Shown: positions 8,398 through 18,125 of the stretch, piece after piece | Position numbering within the stretch: position 1 is the stretch's first letter | Layout of the letters: the number at the start of each line of letters is the position of its first letter | Translations under genes and position numbers: made by a program | Notes under the pieces: model-generated | Database searches by the model: none | Told to the model about the DNA's origin: nothing | Seen by the model: the letters and a program-made list of their open reading frames with translations, nothing else | Assembly: GCA_947631335.1 (NCBI GenBank) | Contig: CANRKZ010000005.1 | Coordinates: forward strand, 1-48,794 | Reading direction: 5' to 3' | DNA: 48,794 nucleotides | DNA from: an uncultured Clostridia bacterium | GTDB lineage: Bacteria; Bacillota; Clostridia; TANB77; CAG-508

Positions 8398-8568
8398 TTA
8401 TGCTTCTTCTGGGGCTTCTACAGGACAAACTCCAGCACAAGTACCACATGAAATACAAGCTGATTCATCAACTACAAACTTATCATCACCTTGTGATATA
8501 CATCCTACTGGGCATTCAGCCGCACAAGCTCCACAAGAAATACATTTATCTGTTATTTTATATGCCAT
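8398..8568 (-). CDS. 2[4Fe-4S] ferredoxin
   Basis: A 56-residue clostridial ferredoxin with two typical cluster motifs: C-I-S-C-G-A-C-A-A-E-C-P (residues 9-20) and C-I-S-C-G-T-C-A-G-V-C-P (residues 38-49). The ATG is preceded by a strong AGGAGGTGAG site. It is an electron carrier of anaerobic metabolism in the cytoplasm and forms a single-gene unit with its own terminator. This gene supports a strict anaerobe. It ends in a short acidic tail (VEAPEEA). Confidence 0.93.
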   Translation of the reverse strand: MAYKITDKCISCGACAAECPVGCISQGDDKFVVDESACISCGTCAGVCPVEAPEEA

Positions 8569-8637
8569 TTATCTCACCTCCTAGAATTAGAATCTATCAT
8601 CAATAAAAAATGAAATTAATTCATATTAAAAAAGTTC

Positions 8638-9522
8638 TTAGTCTTTTTTTTGTAATTCTTCTAGTGCTTCCTTGTTTAACAATTCTTCTTCATTTATTTT
8701 TTCTACTTCTACATCTTTTATAATCTCAATATCTTCTGCTTTATATTTTTTATAAAGATATCCATCTCCGTCTTTTATTTTAACTCTAACTATTTCTTTT
8801 AAAGTTTCCATACTATCAACTTCTCCTTCTCCATCTTCTGTTTTTACAATTGCACCTACATTAGGAAGTCGTTTTAATTTATCTTCATAAACTTCATTTT
8901 CATATTTCAAGCAACACATCAATCTTCCACAATTTCCTGATATTTTTGAAGGGTTAAGTGATAAATTTTGTTCTTTTGCCATTTTTATAGATACTGCTTC
9001 AAAGTCACTCAAAAAACTACAACAACATAGTTCTCTTCCGCAAACTCCATTTCCACCTATTTTTTTTACTTCATCTCTTACTCCTATTTGACGCAATTCA
9101 ATTCTAGTTTTATAAATAGCAGCTAAGTCTTTTACTAATTCTCTAAAATCAACTCTTCCATCTGCTGTAAAATAAAATAATATTTTACTATCATCAAATT
9201 TATATTCGACATCTGTTAATGTCATATTTAGTTTATGCTCTTCTATTTTTTTCTGACAAACTTTAAATGCTTCTTTTTCTTTTCTCTTGCATTCTTCATT
9301 ATGTTTATGATCCTTATAATTAGCAATTCTTACTACCTTTTTTAATGGAGCTATAATTTTATCATCTTCCACAAATCGATTTGGTATCATAACCTCTCCG
9401 TATTCTTCTCCCTGAGCTGTCTCAACAATCACCTTATCACCTTTTTTGACTTTTAAATTTTTGGGATTAAAAAAATATATTTTACCTAATTTTTTAAATC
9501 TAACTCCTATTATATTTTTCAA
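8638..9522 (-). CDS. YaaT/PSP1-domain protein (RicT-like)
   Basis: About 294 residues with a PSP1 C-terminal domain. Visible: GVRFKKLGKIYFFNP at the start, the Cys-rich motif GVCGRELCCCSFL (about residues 161-173) and SGNCGRLMCCLKYE (about 194-207). In B. subtilis the homologue is RicT (YaaT), which with RicA and RicF carries Fe-S clusters and affects RNase Y, competence and sporulation; its gene also follows holB. I choose TTG 9522 because GGAGG stands seven bases before it; the GTG at 9537 lies within that site. The start overlaps the holB stop, so translation is coupled. The C-terminus is acidic and Lys/Glu-rich. Confidence 0.85.
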   Translation of the reverse strand: MKNIIGVRFKKLGKIYFFNPKNLKVKKGDKVIVETAQGEEYGEVMIPNRFVEDDKIIAPLKKVVRIANYKDHKHNEECKRKEKEAFKVCQKKIEEHKLNMTLTDVEYKFDDSKILFYFTADGRVDFRELVKDLAAIYKTRIELRQIGVRDEVKKIGGNGVCGRELCCCSFLSDFEAVSIKMAKEQNLSLNPSKISGNCGRLMCCLKYENEVYEDKLKRLPNVGAIVKTEDGEGEVDSMETLKEIVRVKIKDGDGYLYKKYKAEDIEIIKDVEVEKINEEELLNKEALEELQKKD

Positions 9523-10409
9523 TTTACTTCCTCCCACATATTGAATAACATATTATCTATACACATATCATAATTTCCATTCTGTTGCAATCTTCTCTTT
9601 GTATTTTCCACAATTTTAATACATTTTGTGTATATATCGTTCTTTTTTGCTATCTTTAGTAAAATAATATTTATAACCTCTAATATTTCATAGATTTCAT
9701 CTTTTAATTTATATAAAAACTCTGCTGTTTTGATAAAATCAATTAAATCTTTTTTAGCTAAATTATCTATCATATTTTCAACTTGTTCATATTGCTCTTG
9801 TTTATCTTCTAAATAAATTGCTTTTCCTATACTTCCTTGAGCCATATCTAATATATTTTTAGGAATCTCTTTTCTTTGATTTCTTTGTTCCAAATATTTC
9901 TTTAATACTTCATTTTCAATTGGATTAAAATGTAAAACCATACACCTAGATTTTATTGTTGTTAGAAAAGCACTTTCATTCGAACCGATTAAAATAATTA
10001 CTGCAAATTCTGGTGGTTCTTCCAATGTTTTTAATAAGCAATTTTGTGCCTCTTTTGTCATCCAGTCAGCATGATTTATGATATATACTTTTTTATTCGA
10101 AAGGATTGGTTTTTCTTGTATCCTTTTTTGTAGTTCTCTAATTTGTTGAATTTTAATGCTATTTCCATTTGGTTCAAAACATAAAAAATCTGGATGATTA
10201 TTACTATTAAATTCTATACAAGATTTACAAATGTTACAACCTTTGTTTTTTTCTAAGCATAAAACTGATTTTGCAAATTCTCTAGCAATCATTTTTTTTC
10301 CAATACCATCTATACCAATCATTAAATAGCTATGTGATATTTTATCATGCATCATTGCTTGTTCTAACATCTTTTTTATTTCATGATTTCCAAGAATATT
10401 TTCAAACAT
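9519..10409 (-). CDS. holB: DNA polymerase III delta-prime subunit
   Basis: 296 residues, clamp-loader AAA+ protein. Features: ILGNHEIKKML start, degenerate P-loop MIGIDGIGKKMIAREF, a zinc module with four cysteines (CLEKNKGCNICKSC, about residues 51-64), KVYIINHADWMTKEAQNCLLKTLEEPP, and the SRC motif in IKSRCMVLHF. These define delta-prime, which opens and closes the sliding clamp ring with DnaX and delta. Start ATG has AAGGAG ahead. It lies between lepB (18 nt) and the YaaT-like gene, with which it overlaps. Confidence 0.9.
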   Translation of the reverse strand: MFENILGNHEIKKMLEQAMMHDKISHSYLMIGIDGIGKKMIAREFAKSVLCLEKNKGCNICKSCIEFNSNNHPDFLCFEPNGNSIKIQQIRELQKRIQEKPILSNKKVYIINHADWMTKEAQNCLLKTLEEPPEFAVIILIGSNESAFLTTIKSRCMVLHFNPIENEVLKKYLEQRNQRKEIPKNILDMAQGSIGKAIYLEDKQEQYEQVENMIDNLAKKDLIDFIKTAEFLYKLKDEIYEILEVINIILLKIAKKNDIYTKCIKIVENTKRRLQQNGNYDMCIDNMLFNMWEEVN

Positions 10410-10427
10410 ACTGAAAGTCTCCTTTTA

Positions 10428-11060
10428 TTATTGGACCTTTCCCCACTTGTTCAATGGCCATATTCGAATGGCAACTGTACTTTCTATTTTTTCTAATGGT
10501 ATACATCCAAAAGATCTACAATCTGTACTATGATTTCTGTTATCTCCCATTGCAAATATACAATTTTCAGGAACTATAAAATCACTAAATCCAACCCCTT
10601 GAATATCTGTTACAATTCCCTCTTGCAAATAAGATTCCTCTAATTCTTTATCATTAATATAAACTTTTCCTTCTTTTATTTGTACATGTTCTCCTGGAAG
10701 GGCTATTACTCTTTTTATATAACTTCTTTTACCAATTTCTAAAAAGTTATTGATAAACCATTGGAATCCTGTTTTCTTGTTATATTTTGCCACTGGATCT
10801 TCTAAATTAATTTCTGAATCTGTATAAGTTAACTTATTTGGCTCCTCAAAAGTTATAATTTCTCCTCTTTTTGGTAAAGTCTTTGTAGTTCTTCCCCATC
10901 TATTTAACCATAATCTTTGATCTTGTATTAACGTTGGATACATAGATATTTGCTTTACTATGGTTGGTGTTCCTATAAAATATCTAAATAGCATTGCTAA
11001 TACTAATGCTATAACAATACAATAAATCCATTCTAATATTTCTTTTACTGTTGAACTCAA
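10428..11060 (-). CDS. lepB: Signal peptidase I
   Basis: 210 residues with one N-terminal membrane anchor (about 12-30). Catalytic Ser39 sits in KQISMYPTL and the general-base Lys116 in YIKRVIALPGE; box E is GDNRNHSTDCRSFG. The protein cuts signal peptides of exported proteins on the outer face of the membrane. The start codon is TTG with GAAGGAG seven bases before. It heads an apparent operon lepB-holB-YaaT. A roughly 40-residue insert (NKLTYTDSEINLEDPVAKYNK...) between the two catalytic boxes is common in clostridial SipS-type enzymes. Confidence 0.92.
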   Translation of the reverse strand: MSSTVKEILEWIYCIVIALVLAMLFRYFIGTPTIVKQISMYPTLIQDQRLWLNRWGRTTKTLPKRGEIITFEEPNKLTYTDSEINLEDPVAKYNKKTGFQWFINNFLEIGKRSYIKRVIALPGEHVQIKEGKVYINDKELEESYLQEGIVTDIQGVGFSDFIVPENCIFAMGDNRNHSTDCRSFGCIPLEKIESTVAIRIWPLNKWGKVQ

Positions 11061-11168
11061 ATTTATCGCTCCTTCTTAACTTTTGTTTATGTACTACACT
11101 ATTATACATTAAATTATACTTTTTAGCAATTAAAAGGATTATATTTTTTAAATATTTCCCTTTTTTTC

Positions 11169-12617
11169 CTATTCTCTTTCTACTTTGGTAGGAATTCTAA
11201 TAACAACTTCTGTTCCTTGTCCTACTACACTTTTTATATCAATACTTCCCCCATTTTTGTCTAATATTTCTTTAGCAATTGAAAGACCCAATCCTGTTCC
11301 ACCCATCTCTCTAGTTCTAGCTTTATCTACACGGTAAAATCTTTCAAATATTCTACTTAAATCTTCTTCTGGAATACCAATTCCATTGTCAAATATTTTT
11401 ATATAAGCATCATTATAAACAAATCCTACATATATTTTTATTTCTCCACCATCTTTTGTATACTTAATACTATTTGTCAATATATTCAATATCACTCTTT
11501 CTATATCATATTTATCTGCATAAACTGGTGGTACATCTGCTGTAACAAAACAATTGACTGTATGATTTTTTTTCTTAATCTCTATGGCTAATTTATCTTG
11601 ACATTTTTTTACCAAGTCTCCCAAATCAAAGGATTCTTTTTGTATCCTTTTGTTGTTATTATCATAACGGGAAAGTGTTAATAAATCTGTAACTAATTTA
11701 GCCATTCTTCTTGCTTCTGTTGCAATTACATTTAAGAATTTGTCCTGTGTTTTTTTATCATATTCTCCCTCTAATAAAGTATCAGCATATCCCATAATCG
11801 AAGTAATTGGCGTTTTTAATTCATGAGATACATCTGCTACTAATTCTTTTTGCATATTATCCAATTTAACATGTTCTGTAATATCTTGTATCACTGCTAT
11901 TACACCATCTGGTCTTTCTGATTCATTCTTAAATGGAGCAAAAAATACATTGACATATCTCTCTTCCACTAGTATTCTTTGTTCTGTTGAAGTCCAATTT
12001 TCTAAATAAATAATTTTTTCCATATTAATATTTAAATTGAACTTCCTAAATATATCATCAAAAGTATTATCTTCTGGCCTGATACTTAAAAACTTTTTAG
12101 CAGCTGGATTAATTAATATGATATCTCCTTTTCTATTAAACGCAATAATTCCATCTGTCATATGCAATAAAATGGTTTCAATTTGATTTTTCTGTGTTGA
12201 AACTTCACTTAGTTTTTCCTTTAACTCTGTCGTCATAAGTCCAAAGGCATTTTCTAAATTTCCCATTTCATTTCTTTTTTTGTTTCCTTTTCTCTTTTTT
12301 GCATCCTCTTCTGTTATTTTTTCTGCACTTTTAATTAGTTTATTAATTGGATAGATAACAAATTTAGAAAGAAAAATTGCAATTAATATTCCTACAATAA
12401 CAAATACTACTGCACAAATAATAAGTGTTATCTCTGTATTATGTTCTAATTGATTAATTAAATCCATAACTTGTCCTACTTCTTTTATTTGACCTGATTG
12501 AATTTGTCCATATATTGTATTTAGAGAATCTATAAAAAATAGACCAAAACCACCAATCATTACAATTCCTATCAAAAAAAAGATTAGTATAATTTTAAAT
12601 TGTATATTTTTAAACAT
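11169..12617 (-). CDS. HAMP-PAS sensor histidine kinase coupled to murG
   Basis: 482 residues: membrane segment (about 8-30), a very short outer loop of about 30 residues, second membrane segment (about 62-84), HAMP (about 85-137), PAS (about 145-250), then HisKA with the phospho-acceptor His265 (ADVSHELKTP), N box (NILTNSIKYT), G1 (FDNGIGIP) and G2 (GGTGLGLSIA). The architecture is WalK/PhoR-like, but with a small sensor loop. Its ATG overlaps the murG stop by one base (TAATG), so it is translated with the wall-precursor genes. No response regulator is adjacent; the OmpR-type regulator at 31957-32694 is the only candidate partner in the window. Coupling suggests it senses wall or lipid II state, which is inference. 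Confidence 0.9.
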   Translation of the reverse strand: MFKNIQFKIILIFFLIGIVMIGGFGLFFIDSLNTIYGQIQSGQIKEVGQVMDLINQLEHNTEITLIICAVVFVIVGILIAIFLSKFVIYPINKLIKSAEKITEEDAKKRKGNKKRNEMGNLENAFGLMTTELKEKLSEVSTQKNQIETILLHMTDGIIAFNRKGDIILINPAAKKFLSIRPEDNTFDDIFRKFNLNINMEKIIYLENWTSTEQRILVEERYVNVFFAPFKNESERPDGVIAVIQDITEHVKLDNMQKELVADVSHELKTPITSIMGYADTLLEGEYDKKTQDKFLNVIATEARRMAKLVTDLLTLSRYDNNNKRIQKESFDLGDLVKKCQDKLAIEIKKKNHTVNCFVTADVPPVYADKYDIERVILNILTNSIKYTKDGGEIKIYVGFVYNDAYIKIFDNGIGIPEEDLSRIFERFYRVDKARTREMGGTGLGLSIAKEILDKNGGSIDIKSVVGQGTEVVIRIPTKVERE

Positions 12618-13741
12618 TATTTACCTCTATTAACTAATTTTTTTATTTCTTTATAAATTTTTTCTTCAACGTCTGTGGTTGAAACTTTTAATGCATTTTG
12701 TTGCATTTTCTCTATATTCTTTCTATCAGCTATAATTTTCTCAATTTCTTCATCTAATTTTTGAGCATTTATCTCATTATCTAATATAATTTTCGCAGCT
12801 CCAACATTTTCTAATACTTTAGCATTATAAAGTTGATGATTATGGCTAACATTTGGTAATGGTACTAAAATAGAAGCTTTTCCTAAATTAGAAATTTCTG
12901 TTATTGTCATAGCTCCACTCCTAGCTACAATTACATCTACTACATTCATTAATTCTTCCATATTATAAATATAAGGAATAATTTTCATATTCTTTATATT
13001 ATTCAAATTGATATTTAGGATTTCTAATTCTTCTTTAATAACATCATATTGTTTTGGTCCTGTTGCCCAAATAATTTGATAATTTTGATTCTTTTTGTTT
13101 TTTATAATTTCTATTATTGTATCATTAATTTTTTTTGCTCCCTGACTTCCACCAAAAATTAATATAATTGGTTTTTTCTCAGTAAGTCCCATATTTTGTA
13201 TAATTCTTATTTTTTCTTGTTCTGAATAATTTTTCTTTTTAATTTTTATTGGTGTTCCTGTAAAAACTATATTTTTACATTTTCTTATTCTAGGAATAGC
13301 ATCTTGAAAAGAAACTAATATAGTATCTGTTTTATTAGCCAACATTTTGATAGCTTTTCCTGGAAAAGCATTACTTTCATGTAGTAATGTTGGTATTTTT
13401 AAATGATGTGCTGAAGATATGGTTGCCCCACAAATATATCCTCCAGTTCCTATTACAATGTCTGGTTTAAATTCTTTCATGATTTGTTTTGCCTCACCAT
13501 ATCCCTTTAAAGTTTTATACATCTTCTTTAAATTTTCTATCGATATCTTTTTACTTAAACCATAAGCATTAATTGTTTTTAATTCATATCCAGCACGTGG
13601 AACTAAATCATTTTCTAAGCCACGTGTAGTCCCTATAAATAGGATTTCTGAATCTTTTTCTTCTTTTTTTATTTTGTTAGCAATTGCTAAACCAGGATTA
13701 ATATGCCCTGCTGTTCCAGCTGCTGCAATAATGACTTTCAT
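12617..13741 (-). CDS. murG: UDP-N-acetylglucosamine transferase MurG
   Basis: 374 residues, peripheral membrane GT28 enzyme that converts lipid I to lipid II. Motifs: AAAGTAGHINPGLA at the N-terminus, GTGGYICG, LLHESNAFPGKA, FGGSQGAKKIND, ARSGAMTITEI and PLPNVSHNHQLYNA. Length is normal. The ATG has AAAGGA ahead. It lies 55 nt after ftsW and is joined to the kinase by a one-base overlap. It works directly after MraY, encoded three genes upstream in the same operon. Confidence 0.94.
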   Translation of the reverse strand: MKVIIAAAGTAGHINPGLAIANKIKKEEKDSEILFIGTTRGLENDLVPRAGYELKTINAYGLSKKISIENLKKMYKTLKGYGEAKQIMKEFKPDIVIGTGGYICGATISSAHHLKIPTLLHESNAFPGKAIKMLANKTDTILVSFQDAIPRIRKCKNIVFTGTPIKIKKKNYSEQEKIRIIQNMGLTEKKPIILIFGGSQGAKKINDTIIEIIKNKKNQNYQIIWATGPKQYDVIKEELEILNINLNNIKNMKIIPYIYNMEELMNVVDVIVARSGAMTITEISNLGKASILVPLPNVSHNHQLYNAKVLENVGAAKIILDNEINAQKLDEEIEKIIADRKNIEKMQQNALKVSTTDVEEKIYKEIKKLVNRGK

Positions 13742-13796
13742 TTCACTTTTTCCTTTCTAAAATTATCTTAAATAGAGATAAAGAAGGGTTTTATTA

Positions 13797-14927
13797 TTAT
13801 TTGGCACTTGCTCTTGATATATTTAATAATATTCCCATTTCACACAGTAAGATAAATAATGCTGTTCCTCCATAGCTAAAAAACGGTAATGGCATACCTG
13901 TTGCAGGCATAGAAGATGTTACAACTGCTACATTAATAATAACTTGTATTGCTACTAAGGCAGTAATCCCGATAGCAGTCAAACTACCAAACATGTCTGG
14001 TGCTCTCATAGCAATTAGAACACCTCTCCATATAAAAATAGCAAATAAAATTAATACAATTGCACAACCTATAAAACCTATTTCTTCTCCCAGTATTGAA
14101 AAAATAAAATCATTATGTGGCTCTGGTATGTATAAGAATTTTTGCTTGCTTTCTCCTAATCCAACACCGAACAAGCCTCCCGAACCAATAGCATATAAAC
14201 TTTGAATAACTTGCCATCCATCTCCTGTTGCATCTTTCCATGGATCTAAGAACGTAATTACTCTTTGTAATCGATAAGGTTCTTTTATAATTAGTAATAT
14301 CATAGCTGGTATTCCCACGATTCCACCTGTTGCCAAAAAGTGCCAAAATTTACATCCTGCCATAATCATCATAATAGAACAAATTCCAATAATTACAATG
14401 GAAGCACTAAAGTGAGGTTCTAACAAAAGTAAACCAATGATAGGTGCTAATAAACAAATATGTTTTATAAAGCCCTTTCCATATAAATTTAATTCATCTC
14501 TGTTTTTTGCTAGAATTCCTGCATAAAAAACAATCATTAATATTTTTACCAGCTCAGAAGGTTGAAAAGATAAAGTATCTGTTACATAAATCCATCTTTT
14601 AGCACCATTTACAGTTCTTCCAGCTACTAATACTAATGCTAATAAAATTAAAGCAATCCACCAGGTATGCTTATAAAATTTTTGATAGAATCGATAATCT
14701 ACTTTTGATATGAATAACATAGCAGCAATTCCCAACACTGCAAAAATCAACTGTTTAGAAAAATATGCATAACTATTTCCACTCTCTGAAAGTGCCGAAG
14801 GTGAACTTGCAGATAAAACCATAACTAATCCAATTGACAATAATAAGAAAATTGTAATTAATAATGTGAAATCGATTGGGTTATTTACAAAACTGGAAAA
14901 ACTTTTTTCTTTTTTCTTTTTTGTCAT
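13797..14927 (-). CDS. ftsW: SEDS peptidoglycan polymerase FtsW
   Basis: 376 residues, about ten membrane segments. SEDS marks: VMVLSASSPSAL near residue 35, the GAKRWI motif, FQPSELVKI, the catalytic-loop region PHNDFIFSILGEEIGF, and the C-terminal GMPLPFFSYGGTALF. It polymerises septal glycan with a class B PBP; spoVD/ftsI-type partners are encoded at 20045 and 27512. Start ATG has GGAAGGA ahead. A RodA paralogue lies at 38263, so I assign the dcw copy to FtsW (or SpoVE, its sporulation-specific form). Confidence 0.9.
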   Translation of the reverse strand: MTKKKKEKSFSSFVNNPIDFTLLITIFLLLSIGLVMVLSASSPSALSESGNSYAYFSKQLIFAVLGIAAMLFISKVDYRFYQKFYKHTWWIALILLALVLVAGRTVNGAKRWIYVTDTLSFQPSELVKILMIVFYAGILAKNRDELNLYGKGFIKHICLLAPIIGLLLLEPHFSASIVIIGICSIMMIMAGCKFWHFLATGGIVGIPAMILLIIKEPYRLQRVITFLDPWKDATGDGWQVIQSLYAIGSGGLFGVGLGESKQKFLYIPEPHNDFIFSILGEEIGFIGCAIVLILFAIFIWRGVLIAMRAPDMFGSLTAIGITALVAIQVIINVAVVTSSMPATGMPLPFFSYGGTALFILLCEMGILLNISRASAK

Positions 14928-14975
14928 TTATTTTCTTCCTTCCTCAACTTTTGTTTTTTGATAACTATTACCATT

Positions 14976-15966
14976 TTATATAATATAAATTCCGATTATA
15001 CATAATAATAATGTAGTTAAACTAAATATAATCACTACTTTACTTTCTTTCCACCCGGATAGTTCAAAATGATGGTGTAACGGTGCCATTTTAAATATTC
15101 TATTTCCTGTCTTCTTAAAATAAATCACTTGAATAATAACAGACAATGTTTCCAATACTGGTATCAATGCTATCACAATTAATAATAATGGCATTTTTAA
15201 ATATAGTGCCATAGCAGAGATAACTCCTCCGAAGTAATAAAGATCCTGTATCCCCCATAAATACTTTCGCAGGATGTAAATTAAACATTAAAAATCCTAG
15301 AACAGCTCCAATTACCACACTTCCAAACATAGAAATTTCAGGTACTCCTAATTGAATTCCTATAATTGTAAAACAAGTAATAATAATTGCCGATACACTA
15401 GAAGAAAGCCCATCAATTCCATCCGTTAAATTTACAGCATTTGTTGTTCCTAATATGACTAAAATGGCAAATGGAATATATAAATAGATTGGCATAGTTA
15501 AATATTGTTTTATAATAGGAATGTAAGTTTCTGTTCCAAGTTTTTGCCCATATATCAAATAAACAACATATGCTACTGATATAATCAATAAGCCCAGCAT
15601 CTTATGACTTGGTTTTAATCCTTCCGTATTTTTTAATACTAACTTCTTAAAATCATCTATAAAACCTATCAATCCAAACCCTATAGTTAATAATAAAATT
15701 GGTAACAATTTATTCGCCATTTCATTTTGATGATTCCATGTTAAAAAAATATAAATTCCTGTAACTATTAATATCATTGTTACTATTATAATAATTCCAC
15801 CCATAGTAGGTGTTCCTTGTTTTTTTAAATGTGATTGTGGGCCATCGTCTCTTTCAATTTGTCCTACTTTTAATTTTCTTAATATTGGTATAATGATAAT
15901 TCCTAAGATAATTGCTATGATAAACGACATCATTAACACTAGTGTTTCAAATTTCAATTTTACCAA
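14976..15966 (-). CDS. mraY: Phospho-MurNAc-pentapeptide transferase MraY, read through a CGGA +1 site
   Basis: Integral membrane enzyme that makes lipid I. First frame: [21 protein letters not shown], the active-site [12 protein letters not shown] and [16 protein letters not shown]. At codon 246 the zero frame reads CTT-CGG and then diverges from the family. Skipping the C gives [14 protein letters not shown], followed by [15 protein letters not shown] and the conserved [11 protein letters not shown], ending at 14976. The total of 329 residues is normal. MraY is normally essential and no second copy is seen, so a functional read-through is likely. The start is taken as TTG 15966; TTG 15957 is possible. 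It sits 14 nt after murE. Confidence 0.92.
15228..15231 (-). other. CGGA +1 frame-change site in mraY
   Basis: Coding strand reads CTT-C-GGA-GGA. The zero-frame CGG is at 15231-15229; GGA-GGA encodes the invariant Gly-Gly after the GDTGSL motif. Confidence 0.88.
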
Positions 15967-15980
15967 ACCTTTCCTTTTGT

Positions 15981-17453
15981 TTATCCTAATTTTTCGATTA
16001 AATCTTTTACTATAATTCTTTCATCATAAGAGTGTTTTACACCATTTATTTCTTGATAAGTTTCATGACCTTTCCCTGCTAAAAGAATGATATCTCGTTT
16101 CGTTGCCATTTTAATTGCTTGTTTAATTGCTTCTGTTCGATCTACTACAACAGAATATTTTCCTTTCGTTTTTTTAATTCCTTCTTCTATTTGTTCTACA
16201 ATTTTTTGTGGATCTTCTGTTCTTGGGTTATCTGAAGTGATAAAAGTATAATCTGCTATTTTTCCAGAAATTTCTCCCATAATTGGCCTTTTTCCAGAAT
16301 CTCTATCTCCTCCACATCCAAAAACATTAATTACTTTTCCCCTTGTATAACTTTTTACTGCTTGTAAAATATTTTCTAAACTTTCTGGTGAATGAGCATA
16401 ATCTATCATAATTGGAATTTCTAATTTGTTATCTACTAACTCAGATCTACCTGGTACTCTAACTGTTTCTAAAGCTTCCTTAATCACTTCTGGAGAAATT
16501 CCAAATTTTTGTGCCACACAAATTGAAGCTAGTGAATTATAAACACTAAATCTTCCTGGTATAGAAGTCTTTACTCTTTCATTTCTATCCGTTATTTTAA
16601 CTCTAAAATCTACATAAGAATTTGTAATTGTAATATCTTTTGCTAAAACATTAGCATAGTTGTCAATTCCATAAGTCGTTATATTATTGTTTGGAAACAA
16701 CTTTGGTATTTTAGCTCCTTGTATATTATCTGTATTTACAATTCCTGTTTTACACATTTCAAATAATTTTAATTTTGATTTAAAATAGTCTTCCATATCT
16801 GGATGCTCATTTGGGCTTATGTGATCTTCTGAAAAGTTTGTAAATAATACAATATCAAACTCGCACCCTTCTACTCTATGCAATTTCAAACTTTGAGAAG
16901 ATACTTCCATTACCACTATTTCTATACCTTCTTCTACCATTCTATGAAATGTTTGTTGCAATTCTAAACTTTCTGGTGTCGTCCTATCACTATCTTTTAT
17001 CTTTTTTCCATTTATATACGTAGCAATTGTTCCTATTAATCCAACCTTTTTTCCTGCTTTTTCTAATATTTGTTTTATCATAAAAGTTGTAGTTGTTTTT
17101 CCTTTTGTTCCAGTTACTCCTATTAATTTGAATTTACTAGATGGATTTCCATAAAAATTACTAGAAGCAATTGCTAAAGCTTCTCTTGTATCTTTTGCCA
17201 TAACAATCGTAATTCCTTCTGGTACTTTAAAAGATTTTAAATCACATCCTTCTTGTATTATAACAGCAACTGCCCCAGATTTTATAGCATCTTCAATATA
17301 AATATGCCCATCAACTGAAAATCCTTTTATAGCAACAAATAAATAACCTTCTTTTACCTCTTTAGAATTTTTTTCAAGTCCCTTTATATCAATATCTAAG
17401 TCACCTTTTACTTTCAATCCTTCTAATCCAATTAACATTTCTTTTAATTTCAT
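15981..17453 (-). CDS. murE: UDP-MurNAc-tripeptide synthetase MurE (meso-DAP-adding)
   Basis: 490 residues, ATP-dependent ligase that adds the third amino acid of the stem peptide. Motifs: GVTGTKGKTTT P-loop (about residue 110), the carbamylated-Lys region, DYAHSPESL, NVFGCGGDRDSGKRPIMG, and SDNPRTEDP, whose DNPR marks specificity for meso-DAP. This agrees with dapL and dapF in the window. The ATG has GAGGGG ahead. It starts the second half of the split dcw cluster (murE-mraY-ftsW-murG-kinase) and probably has its own promoter. Confidence 0.94.
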   Translation of the reverse strand: MKLKEMLIGLEGLKVKGDLDIDIKGLEKNSKEVKEGYLFVAIKGFSVDGHIYIEDAIKSGAVAVIIQEGCDLKSFKVPEGITIVMAKDTREALAIASSNFYGNPSSKFKLIGVTGTKGKTTTTFMIKQILEKAGKKVGLIGTIATYINGKKIKDSDRTTPESLELQQTFHRMVEEGIEIVVMEVSSQSLKLHRVEGCEFDIVLFTNFSEDHISPNEHPDMEDYFKSKLKLFEMCKTGIVNTDNIQGAKIPKLFPNNNITTYGIDNYANVLAKDITITNSYVDFRVKITDRNERVKTSIPGRFSVYNSLASICVAQKFGISPEVIKEALETVRVPGRSELVDNKLEIPIMIDYAHSPESLENILQAVKSYTRGKVINVFGCGGDRDSGKRPIMGEISGKIADYTFITSDNPRTEDPQKIVEQIEEGIKKTKGKYSVVVDRTEAIKQAIKMATKRDIILLAGKGHETYQEINGVKHSYDERIIVKDLIEKLG

Positions 17454-17516
17454 TTTATCAATCCCCTCGATTATTAATAAACCATCAACGCAAAATCTTG
17501 CAGTCGATTTTTTTAC

Positions 17517-17545
17517 ATTATATAACTAATTTGACAATTTGTATA
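17517..17545 (-). promoter_or_regulatory. Candidate promoter of the murE operon
   Basis: On the minus strand TATACA (17545-17540), 17-bp spacer, perfect TATAAT (17522-17517); the leader to murE would be about 55 nt. Confidence 0.4.
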
Positions 17546-17719
17546 GAGTTTTTTAAGGTTTTTTTGCATTCTTCTTTGAAACAAATCATTATTTAATCTG
17601 TCTGTATATTTTTCTACTTAGATATTGCTATATAAACATTTTAGATTAAACCAAAACATAATTAATGAATAAAACTCTGATTATTATAGTTTATTAGAAA
17701 TTTTATATTATATTCTTTT

Positions 17720-17978
17720 TTACTCTAATTTTCCTTTCGCTTTGGAGCTAGAAGAAGTAGAAGGTAATCCTAAAACATTTCCTTCCAATTTCATCATTGC
17801 TACTTCAAACCTAAGTTTTTTCCTTTTCCTTGTCCTTGTACTAAGTTTAAAAAATAAAGTAGCTAATTTTTTCACATTACATTTATGAGAGTATTTCCCT
17901 CTATTGTTCATGGCATCTTTAGTTACTTTAATTAATTCTTTAACTGATAAATCTTTTAATAGTAATTAAATTTATCAT
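17720..17978 (-). pseudogene. pyrB: Aspartate carbamoyltransferase remnant (pyrB, 5' part)
   Basis: A ribosome binding site (AAAGGAAAAG) and ATG at 17978 open a short frame (MINLITIK...), but one extra A in an A-run moves the rest to another frame. The remainder reads DLSVKELIKVTKDA, then LATLFFKLSTRTR, then RFEVAMMKLEGNVLG and SSSSKAKG: the N-terminal domain of PyrB with its carbamoyl-phosphate motif STRTR. A short Lys/Arg-rich insertion follows STRTR, FEPSTRTR has become FKLSTRTR, and the gene stops after about 85 codons of a normal 300 or so. It has clearly lost function. It differs from the CGGA genes, where nothing else is damaged. Confidence 0.8.
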
Positions 17979-18125
17979 ACTTTTCCTTTAAAATAGATTT
18001 TTATATGATATTTCATTCTATCTATTTCTATTAAAATTATCTTTTTTTGTGAATATTTTTCTTTTAATTTTAAATAGTACCAGGTTTGAAATTCAACCTT
18101 GGCACTTACAAATAGGTTCTTATCT

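Noticed and set aside
17720..17911. A 63-codon ORF as a new small protein
   Set aside because: Its sequence is the N-terminal domain of PyrB with STRTR; it is a truncated remnant.
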